Below are positions 12,758 through 23,459 of a stretch of 64,000 nucleotides of DNA, piece by piece. A program made the translations under genes and the position numbers. The notes beneath the pieces were generated by a model. It had not been told where the DNA came from, did no database searches, and saw only the letters and a list, made by a program, of their open reading frames with translations. Every line of letters begins with the position of its first letter. The first letter of the stretch is position 1. Source of the DNA: Nectonema munidae (Eukaryota; Nematomorpha; Nectonematoida; Nectonematidae); NCBI GenBank assembly GCA_030549495.1, contig JAUIRK010000535.1, forward strand, positions 62,001-126,000, given 5' to 3'.

Positions 12758-13534
12758 AATCAATGTCAAATATATAAACATAAAAATAACTTCTACTTGC
12801 AGTATTTCTCTGGTAATTATTTTCTTAATTTATTTAATAAACCAACTTTAGGTTTTTAATTCACTCAAAATATTTCATTCTACAGTAACTTATGTAACAC
12901 GATAGGACCTCCATCTTTTTGGCTACAAATTCGTTATCGGCTCGTAGTCTCTACGGCATATTATAATTTACAGTATGTAATTTTGGTATTCATTCTATGA
13001 TGATCCTTTCTTGGTAGCTCTTTTTTCATTAGAAATTTATATTCTTCAATGTGTGTTCGAAAATTTTTTTATAAGGATAAAATTATTTTTTTCCTCTCTC
13101 AAAGCATTCTGATTAAAGAATCTTCTTGGTGATCTTAGACTTTTTTTTATCAGTATCGTGTATTTTATTATCAAGCCTGAATATTTGTCACCCAATCTTA
13201 TTTCAAAGAATTTTTTTTGATGAATCATTCGTGATGTTGATTGTTCAATTACAAAAAGTTATCAACGTTCTACATCTAAAAAATTATCTCTTTGACACAA
13301 AAGGAAAAAGATGGACAAATTCAATTTAAATTAAAAATATCTTGATAGTGACTAAATTCTCACACATTGGCACATGTGCCATTTTTGATAAATCTGACCT
13401 ATTCTAAATTCTCAGATTTCCTACCCATCTTAGCTAAATGTTAACTGTAATCGTAGATGATAAGCTATAGATTTAAATATTTTTCATTTGTAAAAGAGGA
13501 ACTTCTTTTTCACAGTCAAAAAAATTTTTGAAGC
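12758..13534 (+). repeat. Conserved tail of satellite element, copy A
   Basis: This unique-sequence block follows the array. It is repeated with only scattered differences at 28074-28830 (+, copy B) and in reverse at about 62110-62880 (copy C). It has no convincing open frame, so its conservation between copies reflects shared element ancestry rather than coding. Confidence 0.85.
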
Positions 13535-14790
13535 TTACAACAGAAAAAGAGATGAAAATGGAAAACAGGAAAAAAATTAACTGGCATATGAAAAAAGTAT
13601 CCGGAGATGGTGTTGAAAAAGCAGAGCAACATCTGGAACTAATGAGATGCCATAAAAAGCGTCCTAATTCATCTCTAAAATCTGCATGTGAGAAGAATGA
13701 ATTATAAATTGCTATTAGAAATTTCACAATTATGAGGGCATATGCTTAGTGTGACATATCATTAGAAGGTTCATTGGCTTTTATACAATGTATATCAATA
13801 AGTTTACACCATACCCATTGTATTCTAGATCTGGGGGGAAAGCACATATTTCATTACATATCTCAAACATACAAAAAAATCAATATATTGAATAAAGTTC
13901 ACATATTTGATGCAACACTTTACAGCGCCAAATTTACCGATAAAATAAGAGTACAAATCGATTAGGTTCACTGTATTTATGTAAGAAAAAGGTGCTATCA
14001 GATAAAATCATTAGTCAATGAAAGTAGACTTTTGTTGGAAAACATATTATATTTTGTAAATATATTATGAATTCATGTATAAATAAAAAATTGTTTGCTT
14101 AGTAAATTTTAAATATTAACGCCATCTTCAAAAATAAAAATTTTTATTAAAAATTCTTTGATAATAATTAATCTCTTCCATTTATATTCTCTTAATTTTA
14201 GAACTCAACTTTCATACTATTCGCTGAAATGTAGGTATATTTTTACAATTTTTATAAACGCCAAGTCATATTGCATCGTTATTTATTACCAATCAACATT
14301 TTTCAAGTTTTTACAAAATTATAATCTATAATTTCATAATATATAAGCATTCCTTACTTTTATAACACCTGTTCAAATTAGATAACATTATTTATAATTA
14401 GCCCATATTCATATCAGTTTAAATTAAAAAAATCTAAAGATGATTCCTTAATTTTATATCACCTCAATATATAACATTTTAGATGGTTTTCAAATATATA
14501 ATATTGTAACCTGATTGTGCTTATATTAATTTAAGTTATTCAGTTACCTTATGTATGCTCTTGCTTGATGTTGCCAATGTTCTAACCTTTTAAAGGTTAC
14601 GTATATAAATATATAGCATCACCTTTGCAGATCCTTGCTTGATATTTGTAATAAGTCAAACTTTAATATACAGAACAATTCGTATGGAGGTTGTATTTTT
14701 AGGCGTGCTTCTTACCATGCAAGATGTCGTTAAAGTAAATGATCTCGGAACCGCAGTGAATATTTTTTTGACTAAAGAATGATTTGTACA
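13535..14790. other. AT-rich spacer
   Basis: No gene or repeat family is recognised. A TTAACGCCATCT motif lies at about 14118-14129. A TATA-like stretch (GTATATAAATATATAG) sits at about 14602-14617, but nothing downstream makes it a credible promoter. Confidence 0.4.
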
Positions 14791-14799
14791 AACAGTTTT

Positions 14800-15200
14800 T
14801 CCACAGCTTTGAAAACAGTTACGAGTGGATTTCCTGCAAAAGTTACATATCTTGTTTTAATTAAAATTGCTTTTTTTTCGCTTTCTTTTTTTTCACACCA
14901 AATAGTTCGATGAAACACTTTGTATCCTTCAACAAGCGACTGTTATGGATTATTTTTTCATCATTTCAAGAGCTATTCTTGAAATGAATAGCTTTCAGCT
15001 TTACTGAAAGATTTTTCAGGAAAAATTTACGCGACTTTGTGTAACCATTTTTTCGCAATCACAAAGAACATGTCTATAATTCGTCTATAATATTATAAAA
15101 CAACCATTGGCCAACGAACACTTTTCCTTCTGCAAGTAAATTCTTCGATGTTCTCATCTAATTGATCAACACCTCCTTTACTATTATTATAAAGATGGAT
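14800..15200 (-). pseudogene. piggyBac transposase fragment around the third acid
   Basis: On the minus strand, from about 15195 to 15090, the sequence gives KGGVDQLDENIEEFTCRRK then RWPMVVL. This is the piggyBac block with the third catalytic Asp (GGVDQLD) followed by the conserved RWP motif. Below it the reading decays with stops. The fragment ends exactly where the hAT-like element at 15207 begins, so that element probably inserted into, or recombined with, an older piggyBac copy. Confidence 0.7.
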
Positions 15201-15447
15201 GGATAGTAGGGTGATTCCTAAAAAAAATTTTTTTTGACACCATGCCAGAAAGATGAGTTTTTACGTGTAGAATACGATTCTTTTAGTTTTTTTGGCTGAA
15301 AATTCAAAAACCTTCCGCTCCTCTTTTATGGAAAATAAATTTTTTTTTACCAAATTTCAAACTTAAAACTCTAACATATAATTGAAATTTGTAAAGAATT
15401 TTAAGTAAATTTTATTTTAAAAACATATAAAATATGAAGAAAAGTTG

Positions 15448-16040
15448 TCAGAAGGTGTTTTTTCCTACAAATTTCATGTTTAAGTATTCTATTTTTTTTG
15501 AACTTCTGTGTAGCTCCTCCATTAATTTAACTGCTCTTTCGGTGTTTTGATTACTTCTTACAATATCTATTCTAGACTTCTCACACTTCCAGTGTTTATT
15601 CAAACATTTTAATGCTGTGTTACACTTTATTTTTTGGATTCTTCCAAGCAATTTTTCATATATAAGTGAATCATAATGTTGAGAGTGGAACCAGGCATCG
15701 GCCCCTATAAACTCGCAGACAATTTCAAAAGAATTCCTTTGATCAGGCAAAAGAAAAAATGCTATCAATGTGTAAATTGCCCGTGAGTTCCATCTTGCCT
15801 GGTGTAAATTTGGCAATTTTTTCCACTTGATCAATGGAAGCTTTAAGGTCTGTTTGTAGAATCTGAATGCCATACACAACTCATAAAGAAACTTAAAATC
15901 ATCACGCCATCCTCGATTTTCATATTCTGGCATTTCAATTAAAGCTAGAGAACTATAGGAATTACGCAAATTATCATAGTTCTTTGAAATAGATTCAACA
16001 AAGAAGTAATTTAGCTGTGGTTTTGTTGTTTTTTGAAAAA
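15448..16040 (-). CDS. hAT-like transposase (unnamed family), C-terminal part in the -1 frame
   Basis: This frame overlaps the upstream frame and continues it as NYFFVESISKNYDNLRN, then WRDDFKFLYELCMAF and NLHQARWNSRAIYTLIAFF. The RW-S-R block matches the hAT motif that precedes the final catalytic Glu region. It ends in a Lys/Arg-rich stretch and TAA at 15448. The join to the upstream frame needs a single -1 shift at T TTT TTC AAA AAA C, either a simple indel in a homopolymer run or a translational shift. No other break is seen over about 470 codons. Confidence 0.65.
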
Positions 16041-16900
16041 AGAAAAATTCAGCACATGCTTCAATATCAAGTCCAATACGTGATGTTGGCAGCCTATATA
16101 TTGCGGTTGAGCATGACCCAAATTACAAATATGCTCTTTTATCATTTTGACTACTCCGCCATGACAACCAGTGTTGGTTGCAGTTGTATCGCAAATAATC
16201 ATGCATATGTTTTTCCAAGCGTTGTAGTCGCTAATCAGTTTTTCCATCTCTTTAAAAATGGCTTTTGCTGAGCCTGATTCACATTTCAAAATCCCTAGCT
16301 TAATTTCATAATTTTGATTTGTTAAAAGCACAACTTGATATTCTTCACCTTTTAACTTTTTTCCGTCAAATTGTAAGCAAAATGAATCCAAAGAATTTGA
16401 AAGAAAATTGGAAACTTTAACTTTCATGGCCCTTCCATCCTTGATCACTTGTTTCCATATCGAAGATTGTCTAGGAACTGAAATATCAAAACACTCTTTC
16501 TTGAATGTTGTAAGAATTTGATGTGCTTTGTGTGTCGAGACATTGTTTTTATTCACCAGAATACTCGCTGTTTTTGTCAAACCTTTTTTGAATTTAGGCT
16601 CACGGATTTTATAAAGAGATGATGATGATGATGAGGATGACAATGATAATGATGATGATGAGAGAAGCGAAGCTTCATCGTTCGAACTTAAATTTGAGGA
16701 AGAGTTGTGATCAACGTGAACTAAACTTTCAGATATGTGATTTTTTATTAACTTTTTTTTACTTGGATGTATAGAGCTTGAAGGAGCCTCCTTTAATGTT
16801 GAGTAGCCCACTCTTCCCAGGCTTTCAATTTGTTTTTTATAGAACTCTTTATCTTCCTTACATTTCCAAAAACCATTAAGATTTGTAACATCAAACAAAC
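16011..16900 (-). CDS. hAT-like transposase (unnamed family), second exon, upstream part
   Basis: The exon begins after AATATTCTTCCAG, a good splice acceptor (AG at 16902-16901), and reads LFDVTNLNGFWKC. The family as I know it has an N-terminal exon (seen separately at 63670), then an LFDI-type block followed by an E/D-rich FL.AQR region. A long Ser run at residues 75-95 is encoded by a GAT/GAG trinucleotide repeat (16617-16664 on the plus strand). Further on are FDGKKL, CDTTATNTGCHGG and GCQHHVLDLILK. The CDTTA Asp and the C-x2-H motif correspond to the RNase H-fold core of hAT transposases. The frame stops at 16011, and the remainder is found in the -1 frame at 15448-16040. The gene is otherwise remarkably intact. 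Confidence 0.7.
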
Positions 16901-17428
16901 CTGGAAGAATATTATTAAGTTTGCAGAATATACACTAGTTTAAAAAAATCCAAAAATGTTAGGGGGTGGAATAGGCTTTTCATTTGAAACCATGCACATT
17001 ACATGAATTGTGAAAGGATATTTGATTCATAGAGAAAACAAATAACTGAAGGTTGGATAGTTTTATGAGTGAATGTAGTCTAAAGGCAAGAGTCTACTAG
17101 ATACCCTGCGATGTTTATATGAAAAAATGTGATTGATTCAGGGGCAAGGGTATAAAACGAAGTTATAATTGTCCAAACAAAAATAAAACAAAAAATTAAG
17201 ATCGCATTATTTCATTTTACTCAGCATCATTCAAAAATAGTTTAAAAGCTAAATTGATACAAGCCACAAAAAGTAAAATAACTTTTAACATTTTGCAATG
17301 ATTTGCCTTTTATAATAAATTTAAGGAAAAAAGTCTATCAGAAAAAGTTATAGAGCTTCAACAAAAACTAAAAAATTTTAGGACATAACTTAAGTTTTTT
17401 GAAAACGAATTTGACGTATCCCCTACAG

Positions 17429-20400
17429 CAGGCATGTCCAACCTTTTTTCTGCTTGGTTCGCCTTTTTTTCCAAAAAAATTCAGCGATCTACTCGAAAAA
17501 TATATAAAGGAGTGGCAATTTTTTTTGAATTAAAACACGTAAAAATTTTATTGAAACGATAATGAACATAATATTGCACGAAAAATTAAAACTATGACAT
17601 GAAAAGAAACAAAAAATCAATATTTTTTTGAAGACACCTGAATTTGCATTTTTTCAACAAGTTTTTCAATATTTGGATTTTGAGTTGTCAGTGCTATTTT
17701 CAAGCAGAAATTCAAATGATCATGTCAGTTTTGATCTGTTTTTAGTTTTAATGATATTCATAATAGAAAAAGTGGATTCACACAAATATGTGGAACCAAA
17801 AAATGCCGAAAAAGTAGCGTATATTTTCCAAATACTCGGGTATTTAGTCTTCTGAATGTACTTTTTGAAATCAGATTCCTTTAGCAATGTTTTCAAAGTT
17901 AAGTCGCATTTGAAAGTGATTAGTTCGTCCTCCAAGTCAGCTAGACTCTTGAAATCAAACTTGTTTTTAAGATTGCTGGTCAAATTTTCAATCAACTTCT
18001 TCATGAAAAGGATTGGATAAAAAAGTTAAAATGATTCGGAGCTCTTCAAAAGAAGCAAATCGTTTGTTAAACTCTTTCTGAAGTAAAAATAAACTTTCGA
18101 GATATTTTTCAATAGAAACCTTCTTTTTATTTCTGATTTCATCCTTCAGAATTGAAAAGTGTTTGAAGCCTGTGCTTTTAAGTTGTTTGATTAACAGATT
18201 CAGCTTTTTATTGAAAGAATTAATATGCCCAAGCATATCCATTAGTGTTTTTTCTTTTCCTTGAAGTTGGAGATTCAATTCATTGAGTTTTTCCGTTATG
18301 TCACGTTCAGGAATTGAAATACTTTTGGTTTCTAAAAATGTACGAACTTGCGGCAGAAGCTCTCTGAAGCGAATCAAAAATCTAGCACGACTCAACCATC
18401 TGACATCAGTATGAAGAAGTTCATTTCTTTCTTCCCCACATTCTTCCAATAAATCCCTAAACCGTCGTCGGGATAAACTTTTTGATCATATGTAATTGAC
18501 TGTTTTGAAGACCACGTCCATTACATGATTGATTTTTAAAACTTTTGAGCATAAAACTTGATTGTGAATTATACAGTGATAATCAGTAAATTTTGGAAAG
18601 CTTTCATCATTTTTACAAAGGGCGATAAAACCACTTTTATTACCCACCATCGCTGGAGTTCCATCTGTAGTCAATGAAACTAACTTATGGAGTGGGAGGT
18701 TAGTCGATGAAACAAAAAACTTGAATGAATCATAAATATCCTGCCCTCTTGTTCTCTCTTTCATTGGAATGATAGTCAACGGTTCTTCTTTTGTTAACAT
18801 ATCTTCGAAAACCATCCTGATGAATATGCATAACCGTGCAGTACCAACGAAATCAGTTGACTCATCCAATTGAAGAGAGAACACTACACACTTTTCAATA
18901 TTTTTTTTAAAATTCGGTCGATATCATCACCAATGTCTTCGGTCCTTCTCATGATTGTGTTTCTTGACAGTGACATATTTTTAATATTTGTCATAATCTC
19001 GGACTTGTTTTTCATATTTTGGAAAAGAACTTCACCAGCTTCGATAAAAGCTTCTTTAACTATTTCTCCATCATTGAATGATTTATTATTCTTAATCAAA
19101 ACTTGAGCTACTTTGAAAGAAGCAAGTAGGGCAGATTTTGAACTATTTTTGTGCCTAGCAAAAATATTTTGTTGTTCATTGAACTCTGCTTTGAGAGACC
19201 CTATTTTTCTTTTTCTCAAAAGATGGTTAATTGGAAAATCCTCCTGATATTTTTTATGAACTTTTGAAAAATGTCTTTCCAAATTACCTCTTTTAGGAAA
19301 AGCAACTAATGCTTTACAAATCAAACACAAACACTTCTTTGAACATAATGAAAAAAAAATCATCTTCCCATTCCTTGTGAAAATGATATATTTTCTGTTT
19401 TTTGGATTGATTCATTAAAACTTTCTCTACACCAAAACCTTTAAATCTTAAAACAATTTCCTTTAGAACTTTTTGAAATAATAATACTATTTGTTAAACA
19501 ATCTGAAAAATATAAAACTATATTTTTTTTTTGTGAAATGAAAAGGTCATCAAAAAAATAAGTTTAAAAAACAGCAAAACTTTTCATTTGAAAACAAAAG
19601 AAAACTTAAACTATAAAAAAAACTTTATTTATATATTTAAATTTAAAAACTTCAACTTTTTTTTACTGATTTTTTCATTAAAAACTTATCTATCACCATA
19701 TTATTATTTTTACCTTATTACGGATTTATTTTATAAACCAAAAAATAACAAATAAATAATTTACCGGCGTGCAGACATTTTTTTGCGATGTAAATTTTTT
19801 AAAAAATTTTTTTATTTAACGAATAAAAAAATATTGTAATTAAATATCACTACAAATAACTTGTTTAAAAAGACGTTTAAAAAAGTTTTAATTATTTATA
19901 TACTTTAAAAAAATTCTTAAAAAAAATATTCAATTTGTTTTTAAAAAATTCGTTCATTAAAATTAAGATAAGAAAATTTATTTGATTATTTTTAAAAAAA
20001 TTATTTTTTAAATTATTTAATTATTAATACCTGATAAATATTCAAATATCATTGAAATTGTTTACAATATTTCATAGATATTAATTTTTTTCATCTGCTT
20101 TTTGCTAAATTTCGTTCAGTTTGAGAAGTAATTAGGTTTAAAGGTTATCATTTTAATCAAGTTTGAAAATTTTCCATAATAGAGCACTTTTAAACATAAA
20201 ATATTTAAAATTTTACTCATTTAATTGATAAATATTTGTGTGAAAAATAAAAAATGAAATGAGTATATTCGTTCATCTTGTGCTACATGTCTACATGACG
20301 AAAACAGATCAGTACTTAGAAAGTCGAATATGTTCTTCAATTAAATCATTATGAAATTTTTTGGAAAAAAAAAAAAATTTAAATAAAATTTTCGCTCGTA

Positions 20401-20484
20401 TAAAAATTTTCATAAAGCATCTCGCGATCTACATGAAGTCCTTTCACGATCGACTGGTAGATCGCGATCGACGTCTTCGACATC
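17429..20484 (-). mobile_element. hAT transposon with BED-type transposase, inserted in H copy I
   Basis: The left end is CAGGCATGTCCAACC and the right end has GATCGCGATCGACGTC then GACATC, the style of the GTF2IRD2/ZBED5-related hATs. Flanking 8-mers are CCCTACAG (17421-17428) and TCCTACAG (20485-20492), matching in 7 of 8 positions. H copy II shows the uninterrupted site at 31585-31592. The element carries the minus-strand transposase at 17720-19415 and about 1 kb of AT-rich 5' sequence (19420-20400) with no coding signal. Confidence 0.8.
17720..19415 (-). pseudogene. hAT transposase, GTF2IRD2/ZBED5-like, broken
   Basis: Reading starts at ATG 19415 (MNQSKKQKIYHFHKEWEDD). A BED-type finger follows (CLICKALVAFPKRGN with RHFSKVHKK), then SLSRNTIMRRTEDI. 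The catalytic core gives FSLQLDESTDFVGTA (first Asp), LVSLTTDGTPAMVG (second Asp) and CIIHNQVLC (C-x2-H). The next segment has LHTDVRWLSRARFL (RW motif). The C-terminal dimerisation part at about 17860-17720 has YLCESTFSIMNIIK (family E-x-x-FS). Four open segments cover the whole protein, with one break in the T-run near 19355 and about three more at 18884, 18486 and 18000. It is complete in length but not translatable as one frame. Confidence 0.85.
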
Positions 20485-20503
20485 TCCTACAGCATACTCT
20501 ATG

Positions 20504-20575
20504 GGTGGCATGGCAGGTTGGTTGAGATGATGGACTCAGCACGGAAGCCTCTGGATTCGAATCCTCATCGATACG
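20504..20575 (+). repeat. tRNA-like domain in H copy I
   Basis: An A-box-like TGGCAGGTTGG (20511-20521) and a B-box-like GATTCGAATCC (20554-20564) stand 32 bases apart, as in a tRNA Ser/Leu-type gene or a tRNA-derived SINE head. The same segment occurs reversed in H copy II (31500-31575) and forward in copy III (49233-49302). It has no good acceptor stem and sits inside a DNA transposon, so it is not called a functional tRNA. Confidence 0.55.
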
Positions 20576-20838
20576 AATTTGTTCATAGTTAGACATAAGC
20601 TGTACATCAGTGCCTTGTCAATGAAAATAAACCCGCTGAACCTTACCTTTTAATCAAAATTGGAAAATTTGCTACATAAATAACATAAGAGAGAAAGGAA
20701 ACAAAATAAACTAATAAAGCAATTTTCACTATTTTAAAATGGAACCGTCTGTTCTCAGAATAATTTTAAACATTTAAGTTTTTTTGCAATTTTCAAAATT
20801 AGTATAGCCCTTATAATTAAAAAATTATTTAAACTAAC

Positions 20839-21113
20839 GGTCGATAGACATTTCGCCCCAAAGACAATTTGCCCCTGGACAAATTGTCTCATAGGCTATT
20901 TGTTTCATTCATCTTTGCTTATTATACGTGTAAAATTATTAAAAAATTTTGTATTCTTGTTTATTTTATCTCTATTAAATTATTTCAAATTAATCATTTT
21001 ATCTCTTAATTTTTTAGAATTGTCCATGAGACAAAATATCTTATGAAAATAACGAGGCGAATTGTCTATGAAACAAAATGTCTTATGAAAATAATGGGGC
21101 GAAATGTCCGAGG
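20839..21113. mobile_element. 42-bp-repeat small element in H copy I
   Basis: It begins GGTCGATAGACATTTCGCCCC after AAACTAAC (20831-20838). It ends GGGGCGAAATGTCCGAG, matching the ends of the elements at 30873-31210 and 59853-60732. It is cut short where the G-run begins, so the right terminal bases and right target duplication are lost. Confidence 0.65.
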
Positions 21114-21436
21114 GGGGGGCAGCGAAATAACCCCCCCCCCCCCCCCGGATCTGCGCCCCTGGTTTGAGCATGTCGACTTTTCGATTGGAGCATCTCAAAA
21201 TATATATTTTAATTTGTTCAGGTAAAAGATTAAATAATTCAAGTTCAAGTTCATCTTGTGTTGCTGTCAAAGTCCTTGAGTTTTATATACAAATATTTAT
21301 TGACAGTCTAACATTAGGTTGCAAAGTTTTACTCCATGCTATCCCATCACATGTCTCAAATACATGCGGGCTTTCTCATAGGTAAATTCAACAATCACCA
21401 ATTGCGCGTTTTTTGTTGATGAAATATTCAAACTCA

Positions 21437-22025
21437 ATATACCATTTTCGCATTGAATTCGTCCTTGTTCACAATGATTTCGTCCCTTTTCACATTAAGT
21501 TCGTCCTTTTTCACATTGAATTTGTCATTTTTCACATAGAATTCGTCTTTTTTCACATAGAATTCGTCTTTTTTCACTTTGATTTTGTCATTTTTCACAT
21601 GAAGCCTACCCTCGTGATCTTTATATTTTTTAGTATTGAAATTTTTAATTAAATTAAATAATACACAAAATTGTAAAGTCGAATTGAATAAGTTAAATAA
21701 ATTTAGTGAGTTAATTAAACTGTTAGAATTTTGAGTCTTAATTTGACCTTCAATTCTTGAATTTAACTTTCACCTGTTTAAATACTGAGTCAAAAGTGTA
21801 AAAAATAAAAAAATTAACTTACTAAATTTATTAAACTTATTTTCAATTAACACAGTTTTGTGTTATATTTGAATTAGTTAAAAAATTTAATACTAAAAAA
21901 TAAAAAAGTTTGAGGGACGGATTTATGTGAAAAAGGTCAAATTCAAAGTGAAAAAGGACGAATTCAATGTGAAAAGGGAAGAAATCGATGTGAAAAAGGA
22001 TGAATTCATTGTGAAAATGGTATAT
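21437..22025. mobile_element. Foldback element with minisatellite arms
   Basis: The outer ends are ATATACCATTTTC at 21437 and GAAAATGGTATAT at about 22013-22025, inverted. The left arm (21447-21600) is built of about eight 18-20-bp units like TTCGTCCTTTTTCACATTGA. The right arm (21925-22012) contains about five inverted units (GTGAAAAAGGACGAATTCA). The middle, 21605-21920, is unique AT-rich sequence. The frame read over the left arm is a by-product of the repeat. Confidence 0.75.
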
Positions 22026-22130
22026 ATTCGATTGTAATTTTAATATTTATTTTTTAATACCTACGAGATATTGTGCATGAAATTTGAAGTTTTTCAATTT
22101 ACATTTGAAAAACTATAAGAGCCTGAATAG

Positions 22131-22284
22131 TAGGTGTTTACATTTGTACCTTTCGTATGTGATAAGGGATATCCCTTATCAGATACCTACACGTGTAGAC
22201 ACTTACTTATTATATATATTATATAATATTATATATAAGGGGATATCCCTTATCAGATAAGAAGGGTACAAATGTAGACACTTA
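22131..22284. mobile_element. Small palindromic MITE
   Basis: Terminal inverted repeats TGTTTACATTTGTACC (from 22135) and GGGTACAAATGTAGACA (22264-22280) enclose two palindromes. These are the perfect 20-mer GATAAGGGATATCCCTTATC at 22161-22180 and a related GGGGATATCCCTTATC at 22239-22254. CTACACGTGTAG (22188-22199) is a third. No coding capacity. Confidence 0.65.
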
Positions 22285-22439
22285 CTATTATATATAACTT
22301 TCCATATATAATATGGAAAGGCAAAAAAAGAAGAAGAAAATATATAAATATATAGATTGAGGACTGGCGTAATCTTTTACTATATATGACATAATCTCAA
22401 ACAGTTTTCCTCCTTTTTTAGATCCAAAGTTGTAACTCC

Positions 22440-22955
22440 CTATAATTCAAACAGTTTTTAAGGCATTCTCCATTATTGGCAAGGCTTATAAGGGAGATAT
22501 TTTTATTTCTTCCTGTTCTTCTTGAGGTTTCATCATCAGAATTTGCATTAATTGAAACTTCTTTGGCTGTTTAAAAATATTCTAACACATAAAAACCAAT
22601 AAAGTTAACAGTTAATCCAAAATTTCGTCCTAAATTACCTGTTGTTCCTTTTTCTTGTTCATTCAAATTCAACGATTCATTTTCTTCATTCAAGCTAAAA
22701 TATTTTCTTATTGTGTCAATTAAAACGCTGTTTCAGGAATCTTTTAACAAATCAAGAGCATCAAGTATTGCGATAGACTTTGCAGTCTTCTCCATTTTTT
22801 TCACATTGGTCACTATCCAAATGAGCTATAATTTCTTTCATTGAATGTGTTCGATAGTGAGCTTCAATGCTTCGTATAATGCTTGTATCCATTGGTTGTA
22901 GTATAGAAGTTGTGTTAGCTGGTATAAAACATAATTCCATATAAGCAGTTTAATG
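22440..22955 (-). pseudogene. Tigger/pogo-type DDE transposase, C-terminal fragment
   Basis: On the minus strand from about 22950 the reading gives LCFIPANTTSILQPMD then IIRSIEAHYR, the highly conserved LP-NTTS-LQPMDQ-V region of Tigger/pogo/jerky transposases, just upstream of the last catalytic acid. Below it a decayed tail with EEN, NANSDDETS-like acidic stretches continues to about 22440 with interspersed stops. The N-terminal CENP-B-like half was not found. Confidence 0.8.
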
Positions 22956-23459
22956 TTTTTTGGATGCGCGATGCACTGTTAAGAGATCAAAGCAAATTTT
23001 ATTTTCATTTTTGCAAAAAAAATGTTATATTAAATTTTTTGAGTGTCTATAACAGTTTTGTTTCTGTTAGTAGTATTCTTCGCGGTTTTATAGTTGGATG
23101 TGCGAAAAAATTAATTCAGTATTTAATACGCAAGAATAATTTAGAATATATTTTTGAGTGTATATTTTTTCCATATTTTTCTAATAAACTTGGTCGTAAT
23201 CAAAATTTTTATTTATGCAACTAAAATTTTTATCATTGGACATTTTATTTATGCAATTGACTATAAATTGGCTCAAAAATACTACAAAGAAGGTCATTTT
23301 CGCCCCCCCACCCTGTTGTTTGAATCTACTGCTATATACTTAAATTACTTAAAGTTTTTAATTTTTAGGCTTTATAATTCAAAATATTGTGAAAACGTTT
23401 ATTTTTAAAATAATTTTCTAAAATTAAAAAAAGTTGGAATATATTGAAGTCGGCTTAAA

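Larger units (their letters stand above)
8804..13534 (+). mobile_element. Satellite-bearing TTAA element, copy A (left end intact, right part lost)
   Basis: The left end reads TTAA then CCCTATTAGTGCTGGG, a piggyBac-style start (TTAA target, CCCT terminus). The reverse complement of the same end closes copy B at 33780-33811 (GCACTAATAGGA then TTAA). After the end come a second GTGCTGGGGGGCGTAAA and a C-run (8857-8870), then the 150-bp satellite array (8871-12757). A conserved 0.78-kb tail (12758-13534) follows, shared with copies B and C. Homology to B and C stops near 13534, so the right half and right terminus are missing. No transposase is encoded; it would need a partner element. Confidence 0.75.
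15207..16902 (-). mobile_element. 3' part of an hAT-like DNA transposon of an unnamed family
   Basis: The minus-strand transposase (16905-15448) is followed by an AT-rich tail ending near 15207 in AGGGTGATTCCT (plus strand). That terminus resembles AGAGTGGTCCAT at about 63368, which starts the other copy of this family. The upstream side is cut at about 16914, where H copy I begins, so the first exon is missing. Confidence 0.55.
16914..21161. mobile_element. Non-autonomous hAT family H, copy I (left end lost)
   Basis: Family H is defined by copy II (29595-32890), with ends CAGGGGCGCAC and 8-bp target duplications. Copy I runs in the opposite sense. 16914-17428 matches copy II 32090-31590 reversed, and 20493-20840 matches 31585-31220 reversed. 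Its right terminus is CCGGATCTGCGCCCCTG at about 21145-21161, after a C-run. The autonomous-type hAT at 17429-20484 is inserted in it. The outer end beyond 16914 is missing, cut at the neighbouring hAT-like exon. Between 21114 and 21145 most of the arm seen in copy II (29620-30870) is deleted, leaving facing G- and C-runs. Confidence 0.75.

Noticed and set aside
14500-14700. TATA-like stretch with TGTAACC start, considered as an LTR or promoter
   Set aside because: No matching second copy, no primer-binding site and no coding sequence beside it.
20504-20575. Functional tRNA gene
   Set aside because: Boxes are present but no acceptor stem or anticodon arm pairs well, and the copies lie inside transposons.
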